From the NCBI RefSeq assembly GCF_004361855.1, contig NZ_SNWQ01000019.1, forward strand, positions 124,001-188,000: a stretch of 64,000 nt of DNA. The letters run 5' to 3'. A model generated the notes under the pieces. The model had not been told where the DNA came from, did not search any database, and saw only the letters and a list, made by a program, of their open reading frames with translations. The stretch is from Kribbella caucasensis. GTDB taxonomy: Bacteria > Actinomycetota > Actinomycetes > Propionibacteriales > Kribbellaceae. The translations under genes and the position numbers were made by a program. Shown here piece after piece: positions 32,784 to 41,158 of the stretch (the stretch's first letter is position 1; every line of letters begins with the position of its first letter).

Positions 32784-32822
32784 GTGAACAAACTGACCTC
32801 ACAGCAGTGGTGGGCCGCCTGA
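32784..32822 (+). CDS. trpS leader peptide with tandem Trp codons
   Basis: GTG AAC AAA CTG ACC TCA then CAG CAG TGG TGG GCC GCC TGA encodes a 12-residue peptide ending QQWWAA. Two adjacent Trp codons followed by a terminator hairpin are the hallmark of ribosome-mediated attenuation. When charged tRNA-Trp is scarce the ribosome stalls at TGG-TGG and the terminator fails to form. GGGGA lies just upstream of the GTG. Confidence 0.85.
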   Translation: MNKLTSQQWWAA

Positions 32823-32832
32823 CGGCGGACCC
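32812..32832 (+). promoter_or_regulatory. attenuator pause (1:2) hairpin of the trpS leader
   Basis: GGGCCGCC at 32812-32819 pairs with GGCGG-A-CCC at 32824-32832, with one bulged A, around TGAC. It overlaps the end of the leader peptide. GGCGG at 32824-32828 could instead pair with CCGCC at 32856-32860, which would break the terminator, the expected antiterminator choice. Confidence 0.6.
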
Positions 32833-32851
32833 GCAGCGTTCACACGCACCC

Positions 32852-32880
32852 AAGGCCGCCTTGCCGAGGCGGCCTTTTCG
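32852..32880 (+). terminator. attenuator terminator upstream of trpS
   Basis: AAGGCCGCCT (32852-32861) pairs perfectly over 10 bases with AGGCGGCCTT (32867-32876) across a 5-base loop, followed by TTCGTTTG. It lies 30 bases after the leader stop codon and 40 bases before the trpS start. Confidence 0.88.
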
Positions 32881-32921
32881 TTTGTCCTCGGTGGGGCCTG
32901 AAACCCTTAAGGACAACGGAA

Positions 32922-33920
32922 ATGACCTCTCTGTCAGGAATCACCCCGTCCGGCCGGCTGACCCTCGGCAACCATCTCGGCGCGCTCCGGCGGTTCACCG
33001 ACCCGGACGGCTTCTACTTCGTCGCGAACCTGCACGCGATGACGACCAAACACGATCCACGCCGGCTCGCGGCGCTGACCCGGGAGACGGCGACGTTGAT
33101 GCTCGCCGCCGGGTTGCCCGCCGGCACGGTGTTCGTGCAGGCGGATGTCCCGGCGCACGCGCAACTGGCGTACCTGCTCGAGTGCACCTCGTACGTCGGT
33201 GAGCTGGCCCGGATGATCCAGTACAAGGAGAAGGGCCGGGGCAAACCGATGACCCGGGCCTCGCTGTTCACGTATCCGTGCCTGATGGCGGCCGACATCC
33301 TCTTGTACGGGACGGATCGGGTCCCGGTCGGCGGTGACCAGGACCAGCACGTCGAACTCGCCCGGGATATCGCGATCCGGTTCAACCGCGAGTACGGCGA
33401 GACGTTCGTCGTACCGGAGCTCGCCAAGGCGGCGCTGGCGATGCGGATCAAGGACCTGGCGAACCCGACGGCCAAGATGAGCAAGTCGGCCGCGGACGAC
33501 GCGGTCGGCACGATCCGGCTGCTCGATCCGCCGGACGTGATCCGCCGGCAGATCCTGCGAGCCGTGACGGACTCCGGTACCGAGGTCCGGCACGACGAGG
33601 AGGCCAAACCCGGGATCACGAATCTGCTGGAGATCCTCGCCACTTGTACCGACGGAGATCCAGTCGCGCTCGCGGCGGCGTACTCGTCCTACGGCGAGCT
33701 CAAGGCGGACGTCGCCGAGGCGGTGCTGAGCGTGATCGAACCCCTGCAGAAGGAGTACGCCGTTCTCGCGTCCGAGCCGGGTGCCGTCGACGGGATGCTC
33801 GCGCAGGGCCGGGACCGGGCGATCGCGGCCGGCGAACCGCGGCTCCGCGCGGCGATCCGGGCCATGGGGCTGACCGGCAGTGAAGCGGGTGGGACGGGTT
33901 TGGCAGGATCAGTTGGGTGA
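32922..33920 (+). CDS. trpS: tryptophanyl-tRNA synthetase
   Basis: A 332-residue class I synthetase charging tRNA-Trp. The HIGH-type motif is LTLGNHLGAL near residues 13-22, and the KMSKS loop is AKMSKSAADDAVG. GGDQDQHVELARDIA and LFTYPCLMAADILLYG are diagnostic. AAGGA lies 8 bases before the ATG. The leader peptide and attenuator make expression respond to Trp-tRNA shortage. In Streptomyces an auxiliary, indolmycin-resistant synthetase gene is controlled this way, so this may be an auxiliary copy. The stop overlaps the next gene in GTGA. Confidence 0.96.
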   Translation: MTSLSGITPSGRLTLGNHLGALRRFTDPDGFYFVANLHAMTTKHDPRRLAALTRETATLMLAAGLPAGTVFVQADVPAHAQLAYLLECTSYVGELARMIQYKEKGRGKPMTRASLFTYPCLMAADILLYGTDRVPVGGDQDQHVELARDIAIRFNREYGETFVVPELAKAALAMRIKDLANPTAKMSKSAADDAVGTIRLLDPPDVIRRQILRAVTDSGTEVRHDEEAKPGITNLLEILATCTDGDPVALAAAYSSYGELKADVAEAVLSVIEPLQKEYAVLASEPGAVDGMLAQGRDRAIAAGEPRLRAAIRAMGLTGSEAGGTGLAGSVG

Positions 33921-34675
33921 GCCTGCTGCTGCGTGTCGCGACGTTCAACATCCGCAACTCCTCGGCGCCGGACGGCGATGACGCCTGGCCGGTACGCCGG
34001 GACGCGACGGCCGACGCGATCGTTGCGTTGGAGGCCGATGTGGTCGGGTTGCAGGAGGTGTTGCCGGATCAACTGGAGTTCCTGCGCGAGCGGTTCGCGG
34101 ACCGGGAGATCGTCGGCGCCGGGCGGGACGACGGGGTGAACGCCGGTGAACACTCGGTGGTGATGGTCCGGCCCGGGGACTGGCAGATCGAGTCGCACGA
34201 GACCCGCTGGCTGTCCCCGGAACCGGCGACCCCTGGCTCGGTCGGCTGGGATGCCCACCTGACCCGGATCGCCACGCTCGTCCGGTTGGTCCACGCCGAT
34301 GGGCGTCAGGTCGGCATCGCCAACACGCACTACGACCACGCGGGCGAGATCGCGCGGGTGGAGTCGTCGAACCTTCTCGACCGATGGTTGTCGGCCGAGC
34401 CCTATCGGCACTGGATCCTGATCGGCGACCTCAACGCCGAACCGGGGTCGCCGCCGCTGACCGCACTGACCGAGGCCGGCTGGATCGACGCGGTCCCGCC
34501 GGGTGAGGGCGGGACCGAGCACGACTTCACCGGCGCGACCGATCGGGACCGGATCGACCACATCCTGCTAGGCAAGGGCTGGCAGGTCGTCGAGGCCGCC
34601 GTCTCCCACCACCGCCCCCGCGGCCGGCTGCCCAGCGACCACTGGCCGGTCGCCGCAACCCTGCGCCTCACCTGA
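33917..34675 (+). CDS. endonuclease/exonuclease/phosphatase-family hydrolase
   Basis: A 252-residue EEP-fold phosphohydrolase. Motifs are RVATFNIRN (metal-binding Asn), VVGLQEVLPDQ (catalytic Glu), ANTHYDH, ILIGDLNAEPGSPPL (Asp and Asn), and the C-terminal DHWPVAATL with the catalytic Asp-His. It has no signal peptide, so it is cytoplasmic. The GTG overlaps the trpS stop, implying co-expression. The substrate could be a nucleic acid, inositol phosphate or sphingolipid-like ester. It is not assignable. Confidence 0.85.
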   Translation: MSLLLRVATFNIRNSSAPDGDDAWPVRRDATADAIVALEADVVGLQEVLPDQLEFLRERFADREIVGAGRDDGVNAGEHSVVMVRPGDWQIESHETRWLSPEPATPGSVGWDAHLTRIATLVRLVHADGRQVGIANTHYDHAGEIARVESSNLLDRWLSAEPYRHWILIGDLNAEPGSPPLTALTEAGWIDAVPPGEGGTEHDFTGATDRDRIDHILLGKGWQVVEAAVSHHRPRGRLPSDHWPVAATLRLT

Positions 34676-34690
34676 CTGGCAGCGGTTATC

Positions 34691-37060
34691 TCAGGTTGGG
34701 AGGTTCCGGCCAAGGGCTGACATGGGTTCGCGGCCGGGGGGCTGGGTCGGTCGGGGCAGGATCGGTTTGCGTTTGTGGATCGGTCTGGTCACCGGTTTGT
34801 CCACCGCCACGGTGATCTCCTCACCCTCGTGGGAGAGGGTGATCTTCGCGTCAGGCCCGTCGTGTATGGCGTACGTGGCCTTCTTGTGGTGGATGTCGAC
34901 CCGCAACCGCACGCCACGCCACCGGATGGAGAACGCCAGCTCAGTCATCCCGTCCGGGAGCTGGGGATCGAAACACAGATGCCCGTCGCGTTCCCGCAGA
35001 CCGCCGAACCCGGCGACCAGGGCCGTCCACGCACCGGCCAGGGACGCCATGTGCAACCCGTCGCCGGTGTTGTGGTGCAGGTCGAGCAGATCGATCAGCG
35101 CGGCCTCGTACGCGTAGTCGTAGGCGAGATCGAGATGACCGACCTCGGCCGCCATCACCGCCTGAACGCACGCCGACAACGACGAGTCGCGCACGGTCAG
35201 TCGTTCGTAGTAGTCGAAGTTGCGCGCCTTCTCCTCGGGCGTGAACCGGTCGCCACACCAGTAGGTCGCCAGCATCAGGTCGGCCTGCTTGATCACCTGC
35301 CGGCGGTACAGCTCGAAGTACGGCGCGTGCATCATCAACGGGTACTTCCCGCGGGAAGCCTCGAAATCCCACTCGGCGTACCCGGTGAAGCCCTCGGACT
35401 GCGGGTGTACGCCGAGCTCCTCGTCGTACGGGATGTACACGTCCGCGGCCGCATCCCGCCAGGCCGCCTCCTCCTCCACGTCCACCCCGAGCTCGCGCGC
35501 CTTGACCGGATGCCGGGCCGCCGTCTCGGCCGCGATCCGCAGGTTCCGGGCGGCCATCAGGTTGGTGAAAACGTTGTCGTCGGCAACGGCCGAGTACTCG
35601 TCCGGACCGGTGACGCCGGGGATGTGCCAGGCGCCATGGCGATCGTGGTGCCCCAGCGAGATCCACAACCGCGCGGTCTCCACCAGCAACTCGAGGCCGA
35701 CGTCCTCGATGAACTGCTCGTCACCGGTGGCGACGTAGTACCGGTTCACCGCGTCGGCGATGTCGGCGTTGATGTGGAAGGCCGCTGTCCCGGCCGGCCA
35801 GTACCCCGAGCACTCCTGGCCGCGGATCGTCCGCCAGGGAAAGGCGGAACCCTTCAGGCCGAGGACGTGGGCGCGTTCCTTGGCGAGTTCGAGGGTCGAG
35901 TGCCGCCAGCGCAACGCGTCGCCCGCGGCGTCCGGCATCGTGTAGGTGAGCACCGGCAGCACGTAACCCTCGGTGTCCCAGAAGGTGTGACCGTCGTACC
36001 CCGCACCGGTCAGCCCCTTGGACGGAATCGCCCGCCGCTCGGCCCGGGCCCCCGCCTGCAACACATGGAACAACGCGAACCGCGCCGCCTGTTGCAGCTC
36101 CGGATGACCGTGGACTTCGATGTCGGCAGCGTCCCAGAAATCGTCCAGGAACTCCTTCTGCTGCTGGACCAGCCCGTCCCAGCCGGAGAACTTCGCACTC
36201 GCCAGGGCGGCCGCGACCTGGTCGCCGATCGCCGTCTCGGACCGCAGACTCGACCAGCCGTACGCGATGATCTTCACCACCCGCAGCCGCTGCCCGGGTT
36301 TCAGTTCGCAGATGACGGTGGTGCGGGCCCAGTCGTCGCGGACGTCGACGTCGAGCTCGTACCGCTCGGTGCACTCGACCTTGTGGGCCATCCCGGCCGC
36401 CATCAGCTGGGCGCTCGACCGGGTGCGGTGCATCAGCACGACCTCCTCGAGGTCGCCGTCGCTCGACACCGCCTGCAACGGCTGGTCGAGTATGGCCGCC
36501 ACCCGCGGGTCGTCGGACAGCCGTGGCTGGGTCTCGTTCGCGACCAGTTCGGACTGGACGACGAACCGGGCCGACTCCTCCAGCGGTTCGACGATGTACT
36601 CGACGGCGGCGACCGCGCGCTGGGTCAGCGACACGAGCCGCCGGGACTGCACCTTGACCCGCTTGCCGCCCGGGGAGGTCCAGTCCAGTTCGCGGTGCAG
36701 GACGCCGTCGCGGAAGTCGAGCGATCGTTCGTGCGAGTGGAGTTCGCCGTACCGCAGGTCGAGGGGTGAGTCGTCGACCAGCAGCCGGATCAGTTTGCCG
36801 TTGGTGACGTCGACCAGGGTCTGGCCGGACTCGGGGTAGCCATATCCGGCTTCGGCGTACGGCAGCGGGCGGCGTTCGTAGAAGGAGTTCAGGTAGGTGC
36901 CGGGAAAGGCGAACGGCTCGCCCTCGTCGAGGTTGCCGCGCAGGCCGATATGGCCGTTGGACAAGGCGAACAAGGACTCTGACTGAGCCAGGTCGTCGAG
37001 GTCGAGCTCGGTCTCCCGCAGCCGCCAAGGGTCGATCGGGTGATGTGCCCGGTCTTTCAT
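34691..37060 (-). CDS. glycoside hydrolase family 65 (disaccharide phosphorylase)
   Basis: A 789-residue enzyme of the maltose/trehalose/kojibiose phosphorylase family. The N-terminal beta domain contains GNLDEGEPFAFPGTYLNSFY. The helical barrel has GHTFWDTEGYVLPVL and the catalytic Glu in PGVTGPDEYSAV. The phosphate-binding Ser/Thr region is less clear. It probably splits an alpha-glucose disaccharide with phosphate to beta-glucose-1-phosphate. The start overlaps the beta-phosphoglucomutase gene by 4 bases, which would convert that product to glucose-6-phosphate. The exact disaccharide is not determined. Confidence 0.9.
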   Translation of the reverse strand: MKDRAHHPIDPWRLRETELDLDDLAQSESLFALSNGHIGLRGNLDEGEPFAFPGTYLNSFYERRPLPYAEAGYGYPESGQTLVDVTNGKLIRLLVDDSPLDLRYGELHSHERSLDFRDGVLHRELDWTSPGGKRVKVQSRRLVSLTQRAVAAVEYIVEPLEESARFVVQSELVANETQPRLSDDPRVAAILDQPLQAVSSDGDLEEVVLMHRTRSSAQLMAAGMAHKVECTERYELDVDVRDDWARTTVICELKPGQRLRVVKIIAYGWSSLRSETAIGDQVAAALASAKFSGWDGLVQQQKEFLDDFWDAADIEVHGHPELQQAARFALFHVLQAGARAERRAIPSKGLTGAGYDGHTFWDTEGYVLPVLTYTMPDAAGDALRWRHSTLELAKERAHVLGLKGSAFPWRTIRGQECSGYWPAGTAAFHINADIADAVNRYYVATGDEQFIEDVGLELLVETARLWISLGHHDRHGAWHIPGVTGPDEYSAVADDNVFTNLMAARNLRIAAETAARHPVKARELGVDVEEEAAWRDAAADVYIPYDEELGVHPQSEGFTGYAEWDFEASRGKYPLMMHAPYFELYRRQVIKQADLMLATYWCGDRFTPEEKARNFDYYERLTVRDSSLSACVQAVMAAEVGHLDLAYDYAYEAALIDLLDLHHNTGDGLHMASLAGAWTALVAGFGGLRERDGHLCFDPQLPDGMTELAFSIRWRGVRLRVDIHHKKATYAIHDGPDAKITLSHEGEEITVAVDKPVTRPIHKRKPILPRPTQPPGREPMSALGRNLPT

Positions 37061-37803
37061 CGGGTCTCCTCGAGCAGCTGGTCCAGATCGGTCACCACGA
37101 CGTCGGCGCCGCGGGCCTTGAGTTCGTCCGCCTGGCCGACCCGGTCGACGCCGACGACGTACCCGAACTCACCGGCCCGCCCGGCCTCGACTCCGGCCAG
37201 CGCGTCCTCGAACACGGCGGCCTCGGCCGGCCCGACCCCGAAGCCCATGGCCGCCGCGAGGAACGTGTCCGGCGCCGGTTTGCCCCGAAGATGGTCGGTC
37301 TGGATGGTGACCCCGTCGACCCGCTCCTCGATGTACTGTGCGAGGCCGGTGACCTCCAGTACCTCGCGGGCGTTGGCGCTCGACGAGACGACCGCGCGCC
37401 GCAGTCCCGCTTCCGCCGCGGCCTGGAGGTAGCGCCGGGATCCCTCGTAGACGCGCACTCCGTCGGTACGGATGCGGTGCTGGACGGATTCGTTCTTGCG
37501 GTTGCCGAGACCGTTGACGGTCACCTCTGTCGGTGCATCGTCCTTGGTGCCCTCGGGGAGGTGAATCCCCCGCGAGACCAGGAAGTCCCGGACCCCGTTG
37601 GCGCGCGGTTTACCGTCCACATACTGCTCGTACTCCGCGCCCGCGTCGAACGGGACGTAGGGCTGCCCGTGTTGCTCGGCCCATTCCTGGAGGAACTGGT
37701 CGAACATCTCCTTCCAGGCCGCGGCGTGCACCGCCGCGGTGTCGGTGAGCACTCCGTCCAAGTCGAACAGACAGACCCGTATCCCTGCGGGCAGTCCCAG
37801 CAT
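37057..37803 (-). CDS. pgmB: beta-phosphoglucomutase-type HAD phosphatase
   Basis: A 248-residue haloacid dehalogenase-superfamily enzyme. The nucleophile motif is VCLFDLDGVLTDTAAVHAAAW (Asp at residues 13 and 15). VVSSSANAREVLEVTGL is the motif-II Ser region, and AVFEDALAGVEAGRAGEFG the motif-IV acid pair. It is the partner of the GH65 gene, converting beta-glucose-1-phosphate to glucose-6-phosphate. The cap domain is at residues 25-110. Upstream is the PH-domain gene on the same strand. Confidence 0.88.
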   Translation of the reverse strand: MLGLPAGIRVCLFDLDGVLTDTAAVHAAAWKEMFDQFLQEWAEQHGQPYVPFDAGAEYEQYVDGKPRANGVRDFLVSRGIHLPEGTKDDAPTEVTVNGLGNRKNESVQHRIRTDGVRVYEGSRRYLQAAAEAGLRRAVVSSSANAREVLEVTGLAQYIEERVDGVTIQTDHLRGKPAPDTFLAAAMGFGVGPAEAAVFEDALAGVEAGRAGEFGYVVGVDRVGQADELKARGADVVVTDLDQLLEETR

Positions 37804-37844
37804 TGCTCACCTTCCAGATCGGTATCCCCAGAAGAGGTTACGAC

Positions 37845-38453
37845 CTACAGGAGGTGCCACCGCCACAGAAACGCGCCGACCGCGAGGAACAGATAAAGAA
37901 GGACCATCGCCACGCCGAGGCCGGGGCGCGGACGGGACCGGCGTACCGGCTGATCCGCGGCGGCTCGGCGGGCGGCCTCGATCACGGTCGCGACCTGCTC
38001 GGTGCGGTCCTTGGCGATGCCGTTGATCTCGTTCTCGTCGCTGCCGTTGATCAGCACGACCGAACCGTCCTCGGCGTCGACCCGGTCCACGTCCTGCCAG
38101 GCGAGGCTGCGGACGAGCAGGCTGGTCCGGGCCTTGACCGCGGTCGCGGTGATCTCGACCCGGTAGAGCACCACGCCGCCGGCGACCCGGACGACCGAGG
38201 CGCCGATGATGACGAAGAGGCCGACGGCCAGCAGGTCGCGGGCGCCCATCCATAGCCAGGAGTTGAGCAGCGGCACGGCGACGAACGGCGCCACGAACAG
38301 TGCCCAGGCCCACCACGGCGCGGGATCCAACGGGACGCGCCACGGCAGTACCGGGAGCGGTTCGTTCGGCTGGTCTTGTTCTTCAGGCGCCGGCGCGGCT
38401 GGGTGCGCGGCGGCATTCGGGCTGCCCGAGCGAATACCCATGGTCGGGACCAT
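37845..38453 (-). CDS. PH-domain-like membrane protein
   Basis: About 202 residues. The N-terminal 40 residues are Pro/Glu-rich. Two membrane segments follow (ALFVAPFVAVPLLNSWLW and LLAVGLFVIIGASVVRVAGG). A bacterial PH-like beta domain comes next (VEITATAVKARTSLLVRSLAWQDVDRVDAEDG), and a last membrane helix at the end (VAMVLLYLFLAVGAFLW). The ATG at 38453 is 6 bases from the proC stop; an ATG at 38441 is possible. Function unknown. Confidence 0.72.
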   Translation of the reverse strand: MVPTMGIRSGSPNAAAHPAAPAPEEQDQPNEPLPVLPWRVPLDPAPWWAWALFVAPFVAVPLLNSWLWMGARDLLAVGLFVIIGASVVRVAGGVVLYRVEITATAVKARTSLLVRSLAWQDVDRVDAEDGSVVLINGSDENEINGIAKDRTEQVATVIEAARRAAADQPVRRSRPRPGLGVAMVLLYLFLAVGAFLWRWHLL

Positions 38454-38459
38454 AGTCGG

Positions 38460-39263
38460 TTACTCGGCTGCGAGCGAGCGCGACCTGTTCCGGGCGGCCT
38501 CGATCGCCGACAGGAACGCGGCCCGGACCTTGTGGTCCTCCAGTTCGCGGATCGCGGCCGCGGTGGTCCCGCCCGGCGACGTGACCCGTTCGCGCAGCAC
38601 GGTCGGGTGTTCTCCGGTCTCGCGCAACAGCTTCGCCGAACCGACCACGGTCTGCACCACCAGCTCGGTCGCGGTGGATCGCGGCAGGCCCATGTGCACG
38701 CCCGCCTCGATCATCGACTCGACCACGAAGAACAAGTACGCCGGTCCTGATCCGGACAGCGCCGTGACCGCGTCCTGCTGCTTCTCCGGCACGCGGACCA
38801 CCCGACCGGTCGCGGCCAGCAGACCCTCGGCCAGCACCAGGTGACCCTCGTCGCAGTGCGCGCCCCGGGAGATCGCGGCCATACCCTCGTCGACCAGAGC
38901 CGGAGTGTTCGGCATCACCCGTACTACGGCGACGCCCTCCGGCAGCCGGGACTCGATGAATCCGGTGGTGATACCGGCGGCCAGCGACACCACGGTCTGG
39001 TCGGGCCGGACCGCGGGCGCGATCTCGGCGAGCAGGTCCGGCATGTCCTGCGGCTTGACCACCAGGACGAGGGTGTCCGCCTTCGCCGCGGCGTCCACAT
39101 TCGACACCACGTCCACGCCGTACCGCTCGCGCAGCTCGGTCGCGCGCTCCTCCCGGCGTTCGGTGATGAGCAGTTCCTCCGGTCGGCGCCCGGCCCGGAT
39201 CAGCCCGGACAGCAACGTCTCCCCCATCACCCCGGCACCGAGGATGGCCACCTGACTAGTCAT
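38460..39263 (-). CDS. proC: pyrroline-5-carboxylate reductase
   Basis: A 267-residue cytosolic enzyme reducing pyrroline-5-carboxylate to proline with NAD(P)H. The N-terminal Rossmann motif is VAILGAGVMGETLLSGLI. VRVMPNTPALVDEGMAAI and DAVTALSGSGPAYLFFVVE form the active site, with RERVTSPGGTTAAAI at the C-terminus. It is head of a same-strand string with the PH-domain and phosphorylase genes. A proline dehydrogenase lies 800 bases upstream, so synthesis and breakdown genes are neighbours. Confidence 0.96.
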   Translation of the reverse strand: MTSQVAILGAGVMGETLLSGLIRAGRRPEELLITERREERATELRERYGVDVVSNVDAAAKADTLVLVVKPQDMPDLLAEIAPAVRPDQTVVSLAAGITTGFIESRLPEGVAVVRVMPNTPALVDEGMAAISRGAHCDEGHLVLAEGLLAATGRVVRVPEKQQDAVTALSGSGPAYLFFVVESMIEAGVHMGLPRSTATELVVQTVVGSAKLLRETGEHPTVLRERVTSPGGTTAAAIRELEDHKVRAAFLSAIEAARNRSRSLAAE

Positions 39264-39326
39264 GGGGCCAGGTTAGACCGCGCCGCGCCAACGACGATCA
39301 CGGTGCCCAGCGCCCGGACCGATGCG

Positions 39327-39983
39327 TCAGGAGTTGCCCTTCTCGCAGGCGACGCCGTCGCCGTTCTTGTCGAGCTTCTCCGAGTAGCCCGGATCGCCGC
39401 GGTGCAGCGGTGCCTTGCCGGCGGCCCGGGCCTCGGCGCAGTTCTGGAAGACGACGGTGGCCTCCTGCCCCGGCGTCTCCGACGACTTCGGGGACTTCGG
39501 TTGGGTCGGCGTCGGTGTGGCCGTTTCGGACGGTGTGGGCGTCGGCGTACCGGAGTCCGTAGGCGTCGGAGATGGCGTCTCGGTCGGCGTCTCGTTCGGC
39601 GAGCGGGGGCCGGCCGTCGGAGTACCGGTCGGTGTCCCGCCTGGGGTCTCCTCCGGCTCCGTGTTCTGTCCGATGCCAGGCGGTGCCGGGTCGAGCGTCG
39701 ACCGCGCCCCGGGATCGGAGTCGCCGCCCCCGAAGCTGAACGGGTTGATCAGTACGAGACTGATCAGCACGACCAGTACGGCGGCTGCCGCGCCGACCTT
39801 GAACACCCTCGGTCCGCCGTATCGGCCGATCGGTCCGCGGACCGGGTTGCCACCTTCGTCCACCCAGAACGCCCAGCCCATCGGCGCCGGCGGCCAGTCC
39901 GGATCCGGCGACCAGTGTTTAGGCGGACGCCAGCGAACATTGGGTGGCTCTGGCCATCCCGGTGGCGCATGGAACTGCCTCAC
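39327..39983 (-). CDS. membrane-anchored excalibur-domain protein
   Basis: A 218-residue protein. The N-terminus is Pro/Trp-rich and cytoplasmic (PPGWPEPPNVRWRPPKHW). One membrane helix follows at about residues 63-85 (AAAVLVVLISLVLINPF). A long Pro/Thr/Glu-rich extracellular spacer leads to the excalibur calcium-binding motif at the C-terminus (NCAEARAAGKAPLHRGDPGY, DKNGDGVACE). Such domains occur on cell-surface nucleases and binding proteins, but no nuclease domain is present here. Function unknown. Confidence 0.85.
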   Translation of the reverse strand: MRQFHAPPGWPEPPNVRWRPPKHWSPDPDWPPAPMGWAFWVDEGGNPVRGPIGRYGGPRVFKVGAAAAVLVVLISLVLINPFSFGGGDSDPGARSTLDPAPPGIGQNTEPEETPGGTPTGTPTAGPRSPNETPTETPSPTPTDSGTPTPTPSETATPTPTQPKSPKSSETPGQEATVVFQNCAEARAAGKAPLHRGDPGYSEKLDKNGDGVACEKGNS

Positions 39984-40065
39984 GCCAACTCCCTCCCCAG
40001 AAGTTGTCCACGCGCAGCTTAGACAACAACCCGCTCGATCGGGACAGTGCCCGGGAGGTTCTGGA

Positions 40066-40995
40066 CTATTTCTTACTGATCAGGGATCGGGCGAAGAACT
40101 GCAGGTTGGCGGGGCGCTCGGCGAGTCGTCGCACCAGGTAGCCGTACCAATCCACGCCGTACGGAATGTAGACCCGCACGGTGTTGCCCTGGCGGGCCAG
40201 CCGGAGCTGCTCCTCGGGGCGGATGCCGAACAACATCTGGTACTCGAAGCTGTCCCGGGCCCGGCCGGCGCGGTCGGCGAGCGAACCGGCGATCGCGATC
40301 AGCCGCGGGTCGTGCGACGCGATCATCGGGTAGCCGTCGCCGTTCATCAGGACCTTCGCCGCGCGGACGTAGGCCCTGTCGACGGCCTGCTTGTTCTGGA
40401 ACGCGACCGACTCGGGCTCCTTGTACGCGCCCTTGCACAACCGCACCCGCGACCCGGCGTACGCGAGATCCTGGCAGTCACTTTCGGTCCGGCGCAGGTA
40501 CGCCTGGAGCACGGCGCCCGTCTCGGGGAAGTCCTGCCGGAGCTCGCGCAGGATGCTCAGCGTGGAGTCGGTGGTGGTGTGGTCCTCCATGTCGAGCGTC
40601 ACCGTGGTGCCGGCGTTGCGGGCGGCGAGGCAGATCGTCCGCGCGTTCTCCAGCGCGATCTTCTCGCCGTCACCGGGCAGCGCCTGGCCGACCGCGGACA
40701 GCTTGACCGAGACCTCGGCGTGCTGGGTCAGCCCGACCTCGGACAACTGCTTGAGCAGCTCGAGATAGGCGTCGGCCGTGGCGGTCGCCGCGGCGAGGTC
40801 GGTGGTGTCCTCGCCCAGGTGGTCGAGGGTGACGTGCAGGCCGTTGCTGACCAGCTTCTCGGTCGCGAGCACCGCCTCGGGGGTCGTCTCGCCGGCCACG
40901 AACCGGGCCACGATGCCGCTCGACACCGGCAGCGACGAGACCGCCTTCTTGATCTTGGGACTGCGGGACACGCCCAGCAGGATTCGCCGAAGCAC
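40066..40995 (-). CDS. proline dehydrogenase
   Basis: A 309-residue FAD-dependent barrel enzyme oxidising proline to pyrroline-5-carboxylate. Motifs are VSVKLSAVGQALPGDGEKIA, VTLDMEDHTTTDSTLSIL, and VRLCKGAYKEPESVAFQNK, with the C-terminal MLFGIRPEEQ. The GTG at 40995 is chosen over an upstream ATG at 41028 because AGGAGGAGGAA lies directly before it. It is a stand-alone ProDH rather than a PutA fusion. No P5C dehydrogenase is in the window. Confidence 0.93.
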   Translation of the reverse strand: MLRRILLGVSRSPKIKKAVSSLPVSSGIVARFVAGETTPEAVLATEKLVSNGLHVTLDHLGEDTTDLAAATATADAYLELLKQLSEVGLTQHAEVSVKLSAVGQALPGDGEKIALENARTICLAARNAGTTVTLDMEDHTTTDSTLSILRELRQDFPETGAVLQAYLRRTESDCQDLAYAGSRVRLCKGAYKEPESVAFQNKQAVDRAYVRAAKVLMNGDGYPMIASHDPRLIAIAGSLADRAGRARDSFEYQMLFGIRPEEQLRLARQGNTVRVYIPYGVDWYGYLVRRLAERPANLQFFARSLISKK

Positions 40996-41158
40996 TACGC
41001 GTTCCTCCTCCTCGCCACCCGGCCCCATCCGCCAGGGGTGTCAGCAGGCTACGCGGCTGAACCGAACCACCCCTAATCCCCACCAACGGTGTGTCGAGAA
41101 CCACACCACCCACCCCACTGGTCCCCTCACGCAGCGTACCCGCGCCACCACCCCTCGG

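Noticed and set aside
34775..36769. A 664-codon plus-strand frame opposite the GH65 gene.
   Set aside because: The GH65 phosphorylase on the other strand has a catalytic GPDEY motif and a coupled partner; this frame has nothing recognisable.
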